Of a DNA stretch of 64,000 bases, positions 1 through 8,485 are shown piece by piece. Under the pieces are notes generated by a model. The model did no database searches, had not been told where the DNA came from, and worked only from the letters and a program-made list of their open reading frames with translations. Numbering within the stretch: position 1 is the stretch's first letter; each line of letters starts with the position of its first letter. This stretch comes from Flaviramulus sp. BrNp1-15 (GTDB lineage Bacteria > Bacteroidota > Bacteroidia > Flavobacteriales > Flavobacteriaceae). Made by a program: the position numbers and the translations under genes. Where the stretch lies: contig NZ_CP092099.1 of the NCBI RefSeq assembly GCF_022259695.1, forward strand, positions 1,410,471-1,474,470, written 5' to 3'.

Positions 1-17
1 ACTAAACTAAACTAAAT

Positions 18-1430
18 TTATTTAAAATTATAACGTTCTTTTTCTCCATTAGAATTTATAAGTTCAATTCTTAAAGGTTCATAAGATGATCTATTTTTAA
101 CTGCTTCTTGTGCATCATCAACACTGTATATTTTTGTGTCGTTTATAGATGTAATTATGGCACCTTCTTTCACACCATTTTTAATCCAATAAGATTCGTA
201 TTGATCATTCAACTGAATTATTTTTACACCATTGGGAGCTTTCAGTTTTTTTAAATCTTCTTTTTTAGCATTTTTAACCATTCCAACTAAGGGTAAAGTA
301 AATGTTTCGTTTCGGGTTAATGTTACAGAAATTGTTTTTAGTCTTCCGTCTTTTGAAACGGTAAGATTAACTATATCTCCCGCGCGTTTGGCACCTATTT
401 GACCTGTTAAGTCTGCAAATTTTGAGACTTTAACTTTATCAATTTCTTTAATGATATCACCTTTTTCAATACCAGCTTTTTCTGCGCCAGAATCTTCTAC
501 AACACTATCTACATAAATACCTTCGGTGTCGTTTATTCCTAATTTTTCAGCAAAAGTGCTATTTAATGCGCCACCACTTATACCAAGAATACCGTTTTGC
601 ACATTACCATATTCCATGATGTCTTCAATAACGCGTCGTGCAATATTACTTGGTACTGCAAAAGAGTAACCAATGTAAGAACCTGTTTGCGATGAAATAG
701 CTGTATTGATACCTACTAACTCACCATTTGTATTAACTAATGCACCGCCTGAATTTCCTGGATTTACGGCCGCATCAGTTTGTATAAAAGATTGCGTGTA
801 TTTACCCGAAGGGTCTAAATTTCTTGCTTTTGCACTAATAATACCTGCAGTTACTGTAGAAGTTAAGTTAAAAGGATTACCAACAGCTAATACCCATTCG
901 CCAATTTTAGCATTATCAGAATCAGCAAAGGTTACAAATGGTAAATCTTCATCTGCATCAATTTTAAGAAGTGCAATATCTGTTTTTGGGTCTGTACCTA
1001 CAATTTCTGCTTTATAAGTTTTGTTGTTATTTAAAGTAACTGACAATTCATCAGAATTATTAATAACGTGGTTATTTGTAATTATATAGCCATCTGCATT
1101 AATAATAACACCAGAACCAGTACCCATTTGAGCACGTTGCGGACTTCTGCCAAAGAATAAATCTTCAAAAGTCATTTGTCCAGAACTAATCGTTACATTT
1201 TTTACGTGTACAACAGCATTTACAGTATTTTCTGCAGCAATTGTGAAGTCTGTTAATTCTTTATTACTATTAAACAAATTATTAACATTGCTAGTAGGTA
1301 GAAATGTAGGATTAGCGTCTGTAGTAGACACTACAACAGGTTTGTCTTCTTCTAAAAAAAGTTTGTAGGTTCCTAAGGTAAAAATGCCACCTAATGCCGA
1401 AACCAATACTAATGTTAAAATCTTCTTCAT
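18..1430 (-). CDS. degP: HtrA/DegP-type periplasmic serine protease
   Basis: An envelope protease and chaperone of the S1C family that degrades or holds misfolded exported proteins. The 470-residue protein opens with a hydrophobic N-terminal segment (residues 4-22) that is a signal peptide or anchor. The trypsin-like domain shows the full triad: His121 in NNHV, Asp151 in TDIALL and Ser227 in GNSGGA. Two PDZ domains follow, at about residues 285-370 and 385-465. Length and architecture match the family. It is transcribed alone and leftward, away from dapF. The catalytic residues are seen directly; the exact paralogue (DegP, DegQ or DegS) cannot be told from sequence alone. Confidence 0.95.
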   Translation of the reverse strand: MKKILTLVLVSALGGIFTLGTYKLFLEEDKPVVVSTTDANPTFLPTSNVNNLFNSNKELTDFTIAAENTVNAVVHVKNVTISSGQMTFEDLFFGRSPQRAQMGTGSGVIINADGYIITNNHVINNSDELSVTLNNNKTYKAEIVGTDPKTDIALLKIDADEDLPFVTFADSDNAKIGEWVLAVGNPFNLTSTVTAGIISAKARNLDPSGKYTQSFIQTDAAVNPGNSGGALVNTNGELVGINTAISSQTGSYIGYSFAVPSNIARRVIEDIMEYGNVQNGILGISGGALNSTFAEKLGINDTEGIYVDSVVEDSGAEKAGIEKGDIIKEIDKVKVSKFADLTGQIGAKRAGDIVNLTVSKDGRLKTISVTLTRNETFTLPLVGMVKNAKKEDLKKLKAPNGVKIIQLNDQYESYWIKNGVKEGAIITSINDTKIYSVDDAQEAVKNRSSYEPLRIELINSNGEKERYNFK

Positions 1431-1576
1431 AATTTTCGTTTAAGTTTTATTTATCAACGATTAAAATTAAATATTTATTGAATTGTAAATTCAACTTTAA
1501 CGACTATTTAACAATCATTAAAACAGTTTCTAAAATTAATTCTTCAACAATTTTTGTTGAAGTTTCCTTTTAAATT

Positions 1577-1600
1577 GTCATTCCCGAGAAACGGGAATCT
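1577..1600. repeat. Short GTCATTCCCG-type palindromic repeat
   Basis: GTCATTCCCG, then AGAAA, then CGGGAATCT forms a 6-bp GC-rich stem (TTCCCG/CGGGAA) in an otherwise AT-rich spacer. From memory, elements of this GTCATTCC...GGAATC kind are scattered between genes in many Flavobacteriaceae genomes. Only one copy of this type is in the window, so the repeat status rests on that recollection. Confidence 0.5.
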
Positions 1601-1601
1601 C

Positions 1602-1635
1602 AGTAAAGGAATATTGATTAAAATATTCCTTTACT
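1602..1635. repeat. Perfect 14-bp inverted repeat upstream of dapF
   Basis: The left arm is 1602-1615 (AGTAAAGGAATATT) and the right arm is its exact reverse complement at 1622-1635, around a 6-base loop. It ends 5 bases before the putative -7 element of dapF. It could be the second half of the adjacent extragenic repeat or an operator. It is not a good terminator, since no T-run follows on either strand. Confidence 0.7.
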
Positions 1636-1640
1636 ATTTA

Positions 1641-1648
1641 TATATTTG
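1641..1648 (+). promoter_or_regulatory. Putative -7 element of dapF operon
   Basis: TATATTTG matches the Bacteroidota consensus TAnnTTTG. No TTG lies at the usual 19-base spacing. The element ends 9 bases before the ATG at 1658, so the 5' leader should be only a few bases long. Confidence 0.5.
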
Positions 1649-1657
1649 TGCTTTATT

Positions 1658-2431
1658 ATGCCACAGACTTTTTATAAATATCAAGGAACAGGAAACGATT
1701 TTGTGATGATTGATAATCGTCATCAAACTTTCGACAAAAATAATACCAAACACATCGCCTTTTTATGTGACAGACGTTTTGGCATTGGAGCAGACGGACT
1801 TATTTTATTAGAAAACCACAAAGATTTAGACTTTAAAATGGTGTATTATAATGCCGATGGAAATGAAAGTTCGATGTGTGGAAATGGTGGCAGATGTTTA
1901 GTCGCTTTTGCAAAATATTTGGGTGTTATAAAAGATAAAGCGGTTTTTGAAGCTATTGATGGTGTTCACCATGCTACAATAGATAAGGATATTGTAAAAC
2001 TTCAAATGCAAGATGTAGATGTTATTGAAAAACATAAAAACCATGTGTTTTTAAATACAGGCTCTCCACATCATGTACAGTTTGAAAATGCTATTAATGA
2101 TTTTGATATTAAAACCAAAGGCGCTTCTATAAGATATGGAGAACCTTATAACGAAGCCGGTAGTAATGTTAATTTTGTACAAAAAATAGCAAATGATATA
2201 TTTAGAGTAAGAACATACGAACGTGGAGTGGAAGATGAAACACTATCTTGTGGTACAGGAGTAACGGCAGTTGCTTTGGCAATGCATTATATAGGAGAAA
2301 CAGAAAAGAATCTTATAAAGTTAAATGTTGAAGGTGGAAAACTTCAAGTTTCTTTTGAGGTTGATAATGGTACATACAAAAATGTATGGCTTATTGGTCC
2401 TGCTAATTATGTTTTTAAAGGTGTTATATGA
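1658..2431 (+). CDS. dapF: Diaminopimelate epimerase
   Basis: Interconverts LL- and meso-diaminopimelate, the penultimate step of lysine and peptidoglycan precursor synthesis in the cytosol. The two catalytic cysteines are visible: Cys74 in SSMCGNGGRC and Cys198 in LSCGTG. The length of 257 residues is normal for the family. I chose the ATG at 1658 rather than an in-frame TTG at 1646, because MPQTFYKYQGTGNDF is the usual family N-terminus and the TTG falls inside the -7 element. It heads a tight operon with the GNAT gene (4-base overlap), mltG and the DUF2279 gene. dapA lies in the same window at 18.8 kb. Confidence 0.96.
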   Translation: MPQTFYKYQGTGNDFVMIDNRHQTFDKNNTKHIAFLCDRRFGIGADGLILLENHKDLDFKMVYYNADGNESSMCGNGGRCLVAFAKYLGVIKDKAVFEAIDGVHHATIDKDIVKLQMQDVDVIEKHKNHVFLNTGSPHHVQFENAINDFDIKTKGASIRYGEPYNEAGSNVNFVQKIANDIFRVRTYERGVEDETLSCGTGVTAVALAMHYIGETEKNLIKLNVEGGKLQVSFEVDNGTYKNVWLIGPANYVFKGVI

Positions 2432-2952
2432 TTACTTTAAAAGGAGAACATATATATCTGCGTGCTTTAGAACCAGAAGATTTAGAGTTTATTCACACTA
2501 TTGAGAATGACGAAACTATTTGGGAAATTAGTAATACGCAAACACCTTATTCTAAGTATTTAATTAAACAGTATTTAGAGCATGCCCACAAAGATATTTT
2601 TGAAGTAAAACAATTACGATTAGTTATTTCAAGTTATGATGATGTAGCTATAGGAATGATAGATTTGTTTGATTTTGATTTTAAAAACGGTAGAGCAGGA
2701 GTGGGAATTCTAGTTAAAGAACCAAATGACAGATTAAAAGGTTATGGTAGTGAAGCACTAAAATTATTGATTGACTATAGTTTTACTCATTTAGGCATAC
2801 ATCAATTGTATTGTAATATCTCGGAAGAAAATGAAGCTAGTATTAAGCTTTTTTCAAATCATGGGTTTAAAAATGTAGGACTTAAAAAAGATTGGAACAA
2901 GGTAAATGGTTCTTATAGAAACGAATATTTTTTTCAGCTAATAAAAAATTAA
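2428..2952 (+). CDS. GNAT family N-acetyltransferase (RimJ/RimL-like)
   Basis: A 174-residue acetyl-CoA-dependent acetyltransferase. It has the RimJ/RimL-type N-terminus (LKGEHIYLRALEPEDLEFI) and an acetyl-CoA-binding region near residues 100-115 (NDRLKGYGSEALKLL), followed by the typical H-Q-L-Y-C-N-I segment and FSNHGFKNVG. The substrate is unknown; proteins of this type modify ribosomal protein N-termini, amino acids or small amines. Its ATG overlaps the dapF stop (ATGA) and mltG starts directly after its stop, so it should be translated together with envelope genes. Confidence 0.85.
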   Translation: MITLKGEHIYLRALEPEDLEFIHTIENDETIWEISNTQTPYSKYLIKQYLEHAHKDIFEVKQLRLVISSYDDVAIGMIDLFDFDFKNGRAGVGILVKEPNDRLKGYGSEALKLLIDYSFTHLGIHQLYCNISEENEASIKLFSNHGFKNVGLKKDWNKVNGSYRNEYFFQLIKN

Positions 2953-3996
2953 ATGTATATAAAAAAGATACTCTTAGGAATTGCTATAATAGGTTTAATA
3001 GTCGCAGCTTTTTTTGCCAATTTTGTTTATAAAGCTATGATGAGACCCAATACAGCTTTTAATAATGAAGAAGCTTATGTTTTTATTCCGTCTATTGCTA
3101 CTTATGAAGAAGTTAGAGGGCAATTAGAGCCTTTGTTAGATGATATCGATTCTTTTGACAATTTAGCAGAAAGGAAAAAATACACTACTAATATTAAAGC
3201 AGGGCGTTTTAAGATTACAAAAGGAATGAGTAATAATGATATTATAAACTCAATACGAAGTAAAAACTTGCCTATTAAATTGTCTTTTAATAATCAGGAA
3301 ACGTTAGAAAAGTTAGCAGGAAGAGTTTCTAATCAAATAGAAGCAGATAGTGTTTCGCTTTTAAATGCTATGAAAGATGCTACTTTTTTAACTGAAAACG
3401 GGTTTAAAGAAGCCACAGCACTTGGTATGTATTTACCAAACAGCTATGAGTTTTTCTGGAACACATCAGCAGAAAGGTTTAGAGATAGGATGTTAAAGGA
3501 ATATAACCGCTTTTGGACCGATGTAAGAACACAAAAAGCAAATAACATAGGTTTAACACAAGACCAAGTTATTGCATTGGCATCAATTGTTTATGAAGAA
3601 TCTAAACAAGCAAGTGAACAACCTAGAATTGCCGGTGTTTACATGAATAGATTAAGAATAGGTATGCCACTTCAAGCAGATCCAACTTTAAAATTTGCTG
3701 CATACCAACTTCCTAAGTATAAAAATACTGTTATTAAACGTGTCTTAAATGTTCACAAAGACATAGAATCTCCTTATAATACCTATAAAAATAGAGGATT
3801 ACCACCAGGGCTCATTGCAATGCCAGATATTTCTGCTATTGATGCAGTTTTAAATTATGAAAAACATCAGTATTTGTATTTTGCTGCTGATGCTAAACGT
3901 TTAGGATATCATAAATTTGCTAAAACATTGAGTCAACATAATGTAAACGCAAGAGAATATCAGCGTTATTTATCGTCTCAAGGTATTAATAGGTAG
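2953..3996 (+). CDS. mltG: Endolytic transglycosylase MltG
   Basis: An inner-membrane enzyme that cuts nascent glycan strands and so terminates peptidoglycan polymerisation. The 347-residue protein has one N-terminal membrane helix (residues 5-25), a LysM-like region and a YceG catalytic domain. The signature is ASIVYEESK, with Glu215/Glu216, then GVYMNRLRIGMPLQADPT. The first acidic position of the common ASIVEKE motif is a tyrosine (214), but two glutamates follow. The ATG immediately follows the stop of the acetyltransferase gene. The family assignment is secure; which glutamate is catalytic is not resolved here. Confidence 0.94.
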   Translation: MYIKKILLGIAIIGLIVAAFFANFVYKAMMRPNTAFNNEEAYVFIPSIATYEEVRGQLEPLLDDIDSFDNLAERKKYTTNIKAGRFKITKGMSNNDIINSIRSKNLPIKLSFNNQETLEKLAGRVSNQIEADSVSLLNAMKDATFLTENGFKEATALGMYLPNSYEFFWNTSAERFRDRMLKEYNRFWTDVRTQKANNIGLTQDQVIALASIVYEESKQASEQPRIAGVYMNRLRIGMPLQADPTLKFAAYQLPKYKNTVIKRVLNVHKDIESPYNTYKNRGLPPGLIAMPDISAIDAVLNYEKHQYLYFAADAKRLGYHKFAKTLSQHNVNAREYQRYLSSQGINR

Positions 3997-4907
3997 TGAA
4001 AAGGGTATTCGTAAAACATATCATTTTTCTCCTTTTATTTCCTTTTATTTCTTTTTCGCAATCAACTCTAAATCAATTTTTAACTCCAAGTGATACGTTA
4101 AATAAACCAAGGCTTAATACTGTAATAATTTCTGAAGCTGCAATATCGGGTTTAACCCTGTTGGGTTTAAATGAACTTTGGTATAAAGATTTTGAGCGTT
4201 CTAAATTTCACACACTAAATGATAATGAAGAGTGGCTTCAAATGGATAAGTTTGGGCATGTATTTACATCTTACCAAATGGGTAAACATGGCGCACAGTT
4301 ATTAAATTGGAGTGGAGTTAGTAAAAAAGATCAATTGCTATATGGAGCCACTTTAGGTTTTACTTTTTTAACAGCTGTTGAGGTGTTAGATGGTTACTCT
4401 AAAGAATGGGGTTTTTCATGGGGAGATATGTTAGCAAACGGAGCAGGAACAGGATTGTATATTGGTCAAGAATTACTCTGGAATGAGCAGCGAATTGCCT
4501 TAAAGTACTCTTTTCATCATACAAATTATGCTTCTCAACGTCCAGATAAGCTTGGAGAAACGTATCTAGAGCAAATTTTGAAAGATTATAATGGGCAAAC
4601 TTATTGGTTAAGTTTTAATTTACATTCATTTTTTAAAAGTAGTAAAATACCCAAATGGTTAAATATTGCTGTTGGTTATGGAGCTGAAGGTATGTTGTCT
4701 GGAGTGAAAGATATTGACAATCAAGTGTTAACAAGTAATTCGAGGTACAGGCAATACTATTTAAGTTTTGATGTAAATTTGAATGCTATTAGGACAAATT
4801 CAAAATTATTGAGGTCAATTTTCGATGTTTTTAATATGATAAAAATACCATTCCCAACTTTAGAATTTAATAAAAATGGGGGTGTATTTCATCTATTCTA
4901 CAACTAA
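3996..4907 (+). CDS. DUF2279 family secreted protein
   Basis: A 303-residue protein with a Sec signal peptide (residues 1-21, ending FISFSQ). The conserved block around residues 80-145 (MDKFGHVFTSYQMGK ... EVLDGYSKEWGFSWGDMLANGAG) is what I recall as the DUF2279 signature; its HVF, D-GY and DMLANG residues recall small envelope proteins such as YfiM. No enzymatic role is established. The start is GTG at 3996, overlapping the last base of mltG, so it probably belongs to the dapF-mltG operon and acts at the envelope. Family assignment is from recall of the motif. Confidence 0.75.
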   Translation: MKRVFVKHIIFLLLFPFISFSQSTLNQFLTPSDTLNKPRLNTVIISEAAISGLTLLGLNELWYKDFERSKFHTLNDNEEWLQMDKFGHVFTSYQMGKHGAQLLNWSGVSKKDQLLYGATLGFTFLTAVEVLDGYSKEWGFSWGDMLANGAGTGLYIGQELLWNEQRIALKYSFHHTNYASQRPDKLGETYLEQILKDYNGQTYWLSFNLHSFFKSSKIPKWLNIAVGYGAEGMLSGVKDIDNQVLTSNSRYRQYYLSFDVNLNAIRTNSKLLRSIFDVFNMIKIPFPTLEFNKNGGVFHLFYN

Positions 4908-4930
4908 AAAATACACATAAACGATTAATT

Positions 4931-4960
4931 TTGATAGTATTAAAAAAATTCCTAATTTTG
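4931..4960 (+). promoter_or_regulatory. Canonical Bacteroidota promoter of lysozyme-like gene
   Basis: TTG at 4931-4933, exactly 19 bases, then TAATTTTG at 4953-4960. This matches the TTG-N19-TAnnTTTG consensus of the primary sigma factor in this phylum. The predicted leader is about 54 bases. A TAAACGAT sequence lies just upstream at 4918-4925. Confidence 0.8.
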
Positions 4961-5017
4961 CACGCTCAAATTTCAAGGCATATTTTATATTAAAATAGGC
5001 TGAAAAAATTTAAAACT

Positions 5018-5680
5018 ATGGTAAGAAATATTGCAAGTTATATTACAATAGCACTTACAATATGTATACTGATACATATTTCGTTTCAGTCAAATGAAAC
5101 AATTGATTTAACTAAGTACTCAACAAAAGGCTTAGATTTAAGTTACACAGTGAGCGATGATGCAAATGAAAGTGATAAGCTTTTAGCATCAAATAGCACT
5201 TCAGACTATGAGTTTTCACCTTATTTAGGAAAATCTTTTGTAGGATTTAAAGAAGCTTTAGCTTTCAAAGAATCTGGAGGAAATTATTTTTCTGTGAATA
5301 CTTATGGGTATTTGGGGAAATATCAATTTGGAGCAGAAACTTTAAAAATGATTGGTATTAAAAATCCAGCTCAATTTTTAAAGAATCCAAGACTTCAAGA
5401 AAAAGCATTCTTAGCAAATACTGCACGTAATAAATGGATTTTAAGACGGGATATCAAGAATTTTGTAGGAAAACGAATTAATGGTATTATAGTTACAGAG
5501 TCTGGGATTTTAGCTGCAGCTCATTTGGGAGGTCCTGGTAGTGTTAAAAAGTACTTAAGAAGTTATGGTTTAGATAATTTTGCTGATGGTTATGGTACTA
5601 CAGTGCATCATTATATGAAAAGATTTTCTGGATATGATACATCTTTTATTAAACCAAATAAATTAGCAAAAGCTATTTAG
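5018..5680 (+). CDS. Lysozyme-like / putative peptidoglycan hydrolase
   Basis: A 220-residue protein with an N-terminal hydrophobic helix (residues 8-24), so it is membrane-anchored or secreted. After a low-complexity linker, residues 75-160 look like a lysozyme/transglycosylase fold: a candidate catalytic Glu85 in AFKESGG, then SVNTYGYLGKYQFG, and later AAHLGGPGSVKKYL, which resembles active-site regions of SLT and phage-type muramidases. Enzymatic activity is inferred from the fold motif only. It is a single gene with its own consensus promoter, and its 3' end converges on the methyltransferase gene. Confidence 0.65.
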   Translation: MVRNIASYITIALTICILIHISFQSNETIDLTKYSTKGLDLSYTVSDDANESDKLLASNSTSDYEFSPYLGKSFVGFKEALAFKESGGNYFSVNTYGYLGKYQFGAETLKMIGIKNPAQFLKNPRLQEKAFLANTARNKWILRRDIKNFVGKRINGIIVTESGILAAAHLGGPGSVKKYLRSYGLDNFADGYGTTVHHYMKRFSGYDTSFIKPNKLAKAI

Positions 5681-5684
5681 TAAA

Positions 5685-6404
5685 CTAGCTTTTATGAATA
5701 ATAAATATGGTAGGTCTTTTATGTAGGTCTACCATATTTTTTTTCCACTCATTTGCGGTTTTTGTTTTAATGAACTCTGTAGGAAGCGTGATATCGCAAG
5801 CAACATAAACATCTGTATTTTTGTCAAGAATTTGCGATAAATCTTCTAACATTTTATTGTTTCTATAAGGTGTTTCAATGAATGATTGTGACTGATTATG
5901 CTCAAAAGATAAACGTTCGAGACGCTTAATTTCATTTTTTCGCTCACTTTTATCAATAGGTAAGTAGCCATTAAAAGCAAAACTTTGTCCGTTCATTCCA
6001 GAACTCATTATGGCAAGTAAAATGGAAGAAGGGCCAACTAAAGGCACAACTTTTATGTTTTTTTGATGAGCAATTTTTACAATATCTGCTCCTGGATCTG
6101 CAACACCAGGGCAACCAGCTTCAGATAACAATCCAACATCAATACCATTTAAACAAGGTTCTAAAAAACTTGGTAAATCACTTGCGTCAGTATGTTTATT
6201 AAGTAAAAATAATTTTAGTGAAGGTTGCGATTTTTCTGGACTAATTCTTTTTATAAATCGTCTTGCAGTTTTTTCGTTTTCAACAATAAAAGTATCTGTT
6301 TTCTCAATAGTTTGTTTTACGGTAATAGGTAAAACATCTAATGGCTCACTATCGCCTAGAGTGGTAGGTATTAAATATAGTTTTCCAATTTTAGAATTCA
6401 TCAC
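5685..6404 (-). CDS. RsmI-like SAM-dependent methyltransferase (tetrapyrrole methylase fold)
   Basis: A 239-residue member of the tetrapyrrole/corrin methylase superfamily. It has the N-terminal KLYLIPTTLGD strand-loop, GLLSEAGCPGVADPG (about residues 93-107), VPLVGPSSILLA and FIETPYRNNKM, all corresponding to motifs of RsmI, the 16S rRNA C1402 2'-O-methyltransferase. The RsmI hallmark IPTPIGN is altered to IPTTLGD, so this may be a Bacteroidota paralogue with a different RNA or small-molecule target. It overlaps the phosphatase gene by 4 bases. The methyltransferase fold is secure, the substrate is not. Confidence 0.8.
   Translation of the reverse strand: MMNSKIGKLYLIPTTLGDSEPLDVLPITVKQTIEKTDTFIVENEKTARRFIKRISPEKSQPSLKLFLLNKHTDASDLPSFLEPCLNGIDVGLLSEAGCPGVADPGADIVKIAHQKNIKVVPLVGPSSILLAIMSSGMNGQSFAFNGYLPIDKSERKNEIKRLERLSFEHNQSQSFIETPYRNNKMLEDLSQILDKNTDVYVACDITLPTEFIKTKTANEWKKNMVDLHKRPTIFIIHKS
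5703..5744 (+). terminator. Rho-independent terminator inside convergent gene
   Basis: An 11-bp perfect stem (5703-5713 AAATATGGTAG with 5729-5739) is followed by a T-run to 5744 on the plus strand. It would end the lysozyme-like transcript, yet it lies inside the 3' coding end of the methyltransferase gene. A weaker 8-bp hairpin (5668-5675 with 5686-5693) spans the two stop codons. Confidence 0.7.
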
Positions 6405-6853
6405 TTTAACTTTTCTGCAATAATATCACAAGCTTCATCAAGCATTTTGTAAACATTTTCAAAACCTTCGTCTCCACCGTAATATGGATCTGGGACATCA
6501 TAATTTTGATTGTTGTAAATTTCATTTAAAATAAGCTTAACCTTGGCAATATCGTCATCATTTCTTGCAAGTTTAATAACATTTTTAAAATTTGATTCAT
6601 CCATAACATAAATCATATCAAACTCATCAAAATCTGAAATATTGAATTGACGACCTCTAAGATTTGTAATGTCTAACCCATATTTTCTGGCAACAGCAAC
6701 AGATCTTTTGTCTGGTGAGTTTCCAACATGGTAATTGGCAGTTCCTGCTGAATCAATAAAAAAATAATCTTCTGGGAGTTTAGATTTTAAAATACCTTCG
6801 GCAAGTGGAGAACGACAAATGTTTCCCAAACATACCATTAGAATTTTAGTCAT
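6401..6853 (-). CDS. Low-molecular-weight protein-tyrosine-phosphatase
   Basis: A cytosolic 150-residue phosphatase. The P-loop CLGNICRS (Cys8, Arg14) gives the nucleophile and phosphate-binding arginine, and the general acid is Asp122 in DPYYGG. The two tyrosines after it are the typical DPYY pair. Bacterial homologues dephosphorylate tyrosine kinases and other proteins; no cognate kinase is in the window. The gene sits between dnaA (12-base gap) and the RsmI-like gene (4-base overlap), a set that from memory recurs in Flavobacteriaceae and is probably one transcription unit. Confidence 0.93.
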   Translation of the reverse strand: MTKILMVCLGNICRSPLAEGILKSKLPEDYFFIDSAGTANYHVGNSPDKRSVAVARKYGLDITNLRGRQFNISDFDEFDMIYVMDESNFKNVIKLARNDDDIAKVKLILNEIYNNQNYDVPDPYYGGDEGFENVYKMLDEACDIIAEKLK

Positions 6854-6865
6854 TTTAAGTGATTT

Positions 6866-8293
6866 TTAAACTGAAAGCTTTTTTGTAATGTCTTCAACAT
6901 ATTTTCTGAATTGTTTATCAGTTGAAGATAAATTGTCTACTGTTTTACAAGCATGTAAAACTGTGGCATGATCACGCTTTCCTATTTGAGAGCCAATACT
7001 TGCTAATGATGCTTTAGTGAATTTTTTAGCAAAAAACATAGCTAATTGTCTAGCTTGAACAATATGGCGTTTTCTAGTTTTAGATTGTAAAGTGTCAATA
7101 TCCATTTGGAAATAATCTGAAACTACTTTTTGAATGTAATCTATAGAAACTTCTCTTTTGGTGTTTTTTACAAACTTTTCAACTATAATTCTAGCTAAAT
7201 CAATAGTAATCTCTTTTTTATTGAAAGACGATTGAGCAATTAACGAAATGATAGCGCCTTCAAGCTCTCTAACATTAGTTTTAATATTTTTTGCAACGTA
7301 TTCTATAATATCTTCTGGCATTTCAACACCATCACGATATAATTTGTTTTTTAAGATAGAAACTCTGGTTTCAAAATCTGGATTCTGTAGTTCTGCAGAT
7401 AATCCCCATTTGAAACGAGAAAGTAAACGTTGTTCAATATCTTGCATGTCTACAGGAGCTTTATCACTGGTTAAAACTACCTGTTTTCCATTTTGGTGTA
7501 AATGATTGAATATGTGGAAGAAAACATCTTGTGTTCCTGTTTTTCCTGATAGGAATTGAACATCGTCAATAATTAATACATCAATAATTTGATAAAAATG
7601 AATGAAATCATTTCTATTATTTTTCTTAACAGCATCTATATATTGTTGCGTAAATTTTTCTGCAGAAATATATAAAACCGTTTTTTCTGGATATTTATCT
7701 TTAATATCAACACCAATAGCATGTGCTAAATGTGTTTTTCCTAAACCTACACCTCCAAAAATTAATAAAGGGTTAAATGAAGTACCGCCAGGTTTTGCAG
7801 CAACTGCTAATCCGGCACTACGTGCTAATCTGTTAGAATCACCTTCAAGGAAATTTTCGAAACTGTAATTAGGGTTAAGTTGAGATTCTATCTTAACATT
7901 TCTAATTCCAGGAATTACGAATGGATTTCTTAATTCTGGACTCTTATTATTTAATGGAACATCAACGTCTTGAGATTTTAAAGCGCCTCTGTTAGAACTC
8001 GGGATTTTTTCTGTAAAAGGTTGTTTGTTGCCATACGTGTTTTCCATTTTGATAATGTAAACAAGTTTGGCTTTTTCTCCTAACTCTTTAGTTAATGATA
8101 CTTTTAAGATTTTCACATAATGTTCTTCAAGCCATTCGTAAAAGAATTTACTAGGTACTTGAATGCTTAATGCGTTATCGGTAAGTTTAACTGCAACTAT
8201 GGGTTCAAACCAAGTTTTATATGCTTGCGGTTGAATATTATCCTTTATGAATTCTAGACAATTATTCCATACCGATTGCGCAGTTACACTCAT
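6866..8293 (-). CDS. dnaA: Chromosomal replication initiator DnaA
   Basis: Binds DnaA boxes and opens the replication origin. The 475-residue protein has an N-terminal helicase-interaction domain (residues 1-80), a variable linker, an AAA+ domain with Walker A GGVGLGKTH (180-188) and Walker B LIIDD (about 240-244), and a C-terminal DNA-binding domain with GKRDHATVLHACKTV. Length and order are normal. It is first in a minus-strand unit with the phosphatase and methyltransferase genes. No dnaN or recF neighbour and no DnaA-box cluster is seen, so the origin is probably not here. I found no good TAnnTTTG element upstream. Confidence 0.98.
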   Translation of the reverse strand: MSVTAQSVWNNCLEFIKDNIQPQAYKTWFEPIVAVKLTDNALSIQVPSKFFYEWLEEHYVKILKVSLTKELGEKAKLVYIIKMENTYGNKQPFTEKIPSSNRGALKSQDVDVPLNNKSPELRNPFVIPGIRNVKIESQLNPNYSFENFLEGDSNRLARSAGLAVAAKPGGTSFNPLLIFGGVGLGKTHLAHAIGVDIKDKYPEKTVLYISAEKFTQQYIDAVKKNNRNDFIHFYQIIDVLIIDDVQFLSGKTGTQDVFFHIFNHLHQNGKQVVLTSDKAPVDMQDIEQRLLSRFKWGLSAELQNPDFETRVSILKNKLYRDGVEMPEDIIEYVAKNIKTNVRELEGAIISLIAQSSFNKKEITIDLARIIVEKFVKNTKREVSIDYIQKVVSDYFQMDIDTLQSKTRKRHIVQARQLAMFFAKKFTKASLASIGSQIGKRDHATVLHACKTVDNLSSTDKQFRKYVEDITKKLSV

Positions 8294-8485
8294 TTTTTAA
8301 TTTTACAGGTTTTAGTTAGTTATTAGAATTTGTATGAAAATTGACTTTTCATATCCCCCTTTTATAGTGAGGCAAATATGTGAACAAAATTCTTAAAAAA
8401 AAAATGAATTACTATTGAATTTTCAGAATTTTTTTCTCATGTTTAGCCGTCCGTCGAAACTACAAAAAAATATTTAAACTTTCCA

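Noticed and set aside
1-17. Three copies of ACTAA at the window edge
   Set aside because: Too short and at the boundary to call a tandem repeat with any function.
8294-8485. Possible oriC next to dnaA
   Set aside because: Only one weak DnaA-box-like sequence (TGTGAACAA, 7 of 9 matches) and no AT-rich unwinding repeats or dnaN/recF neighbours.
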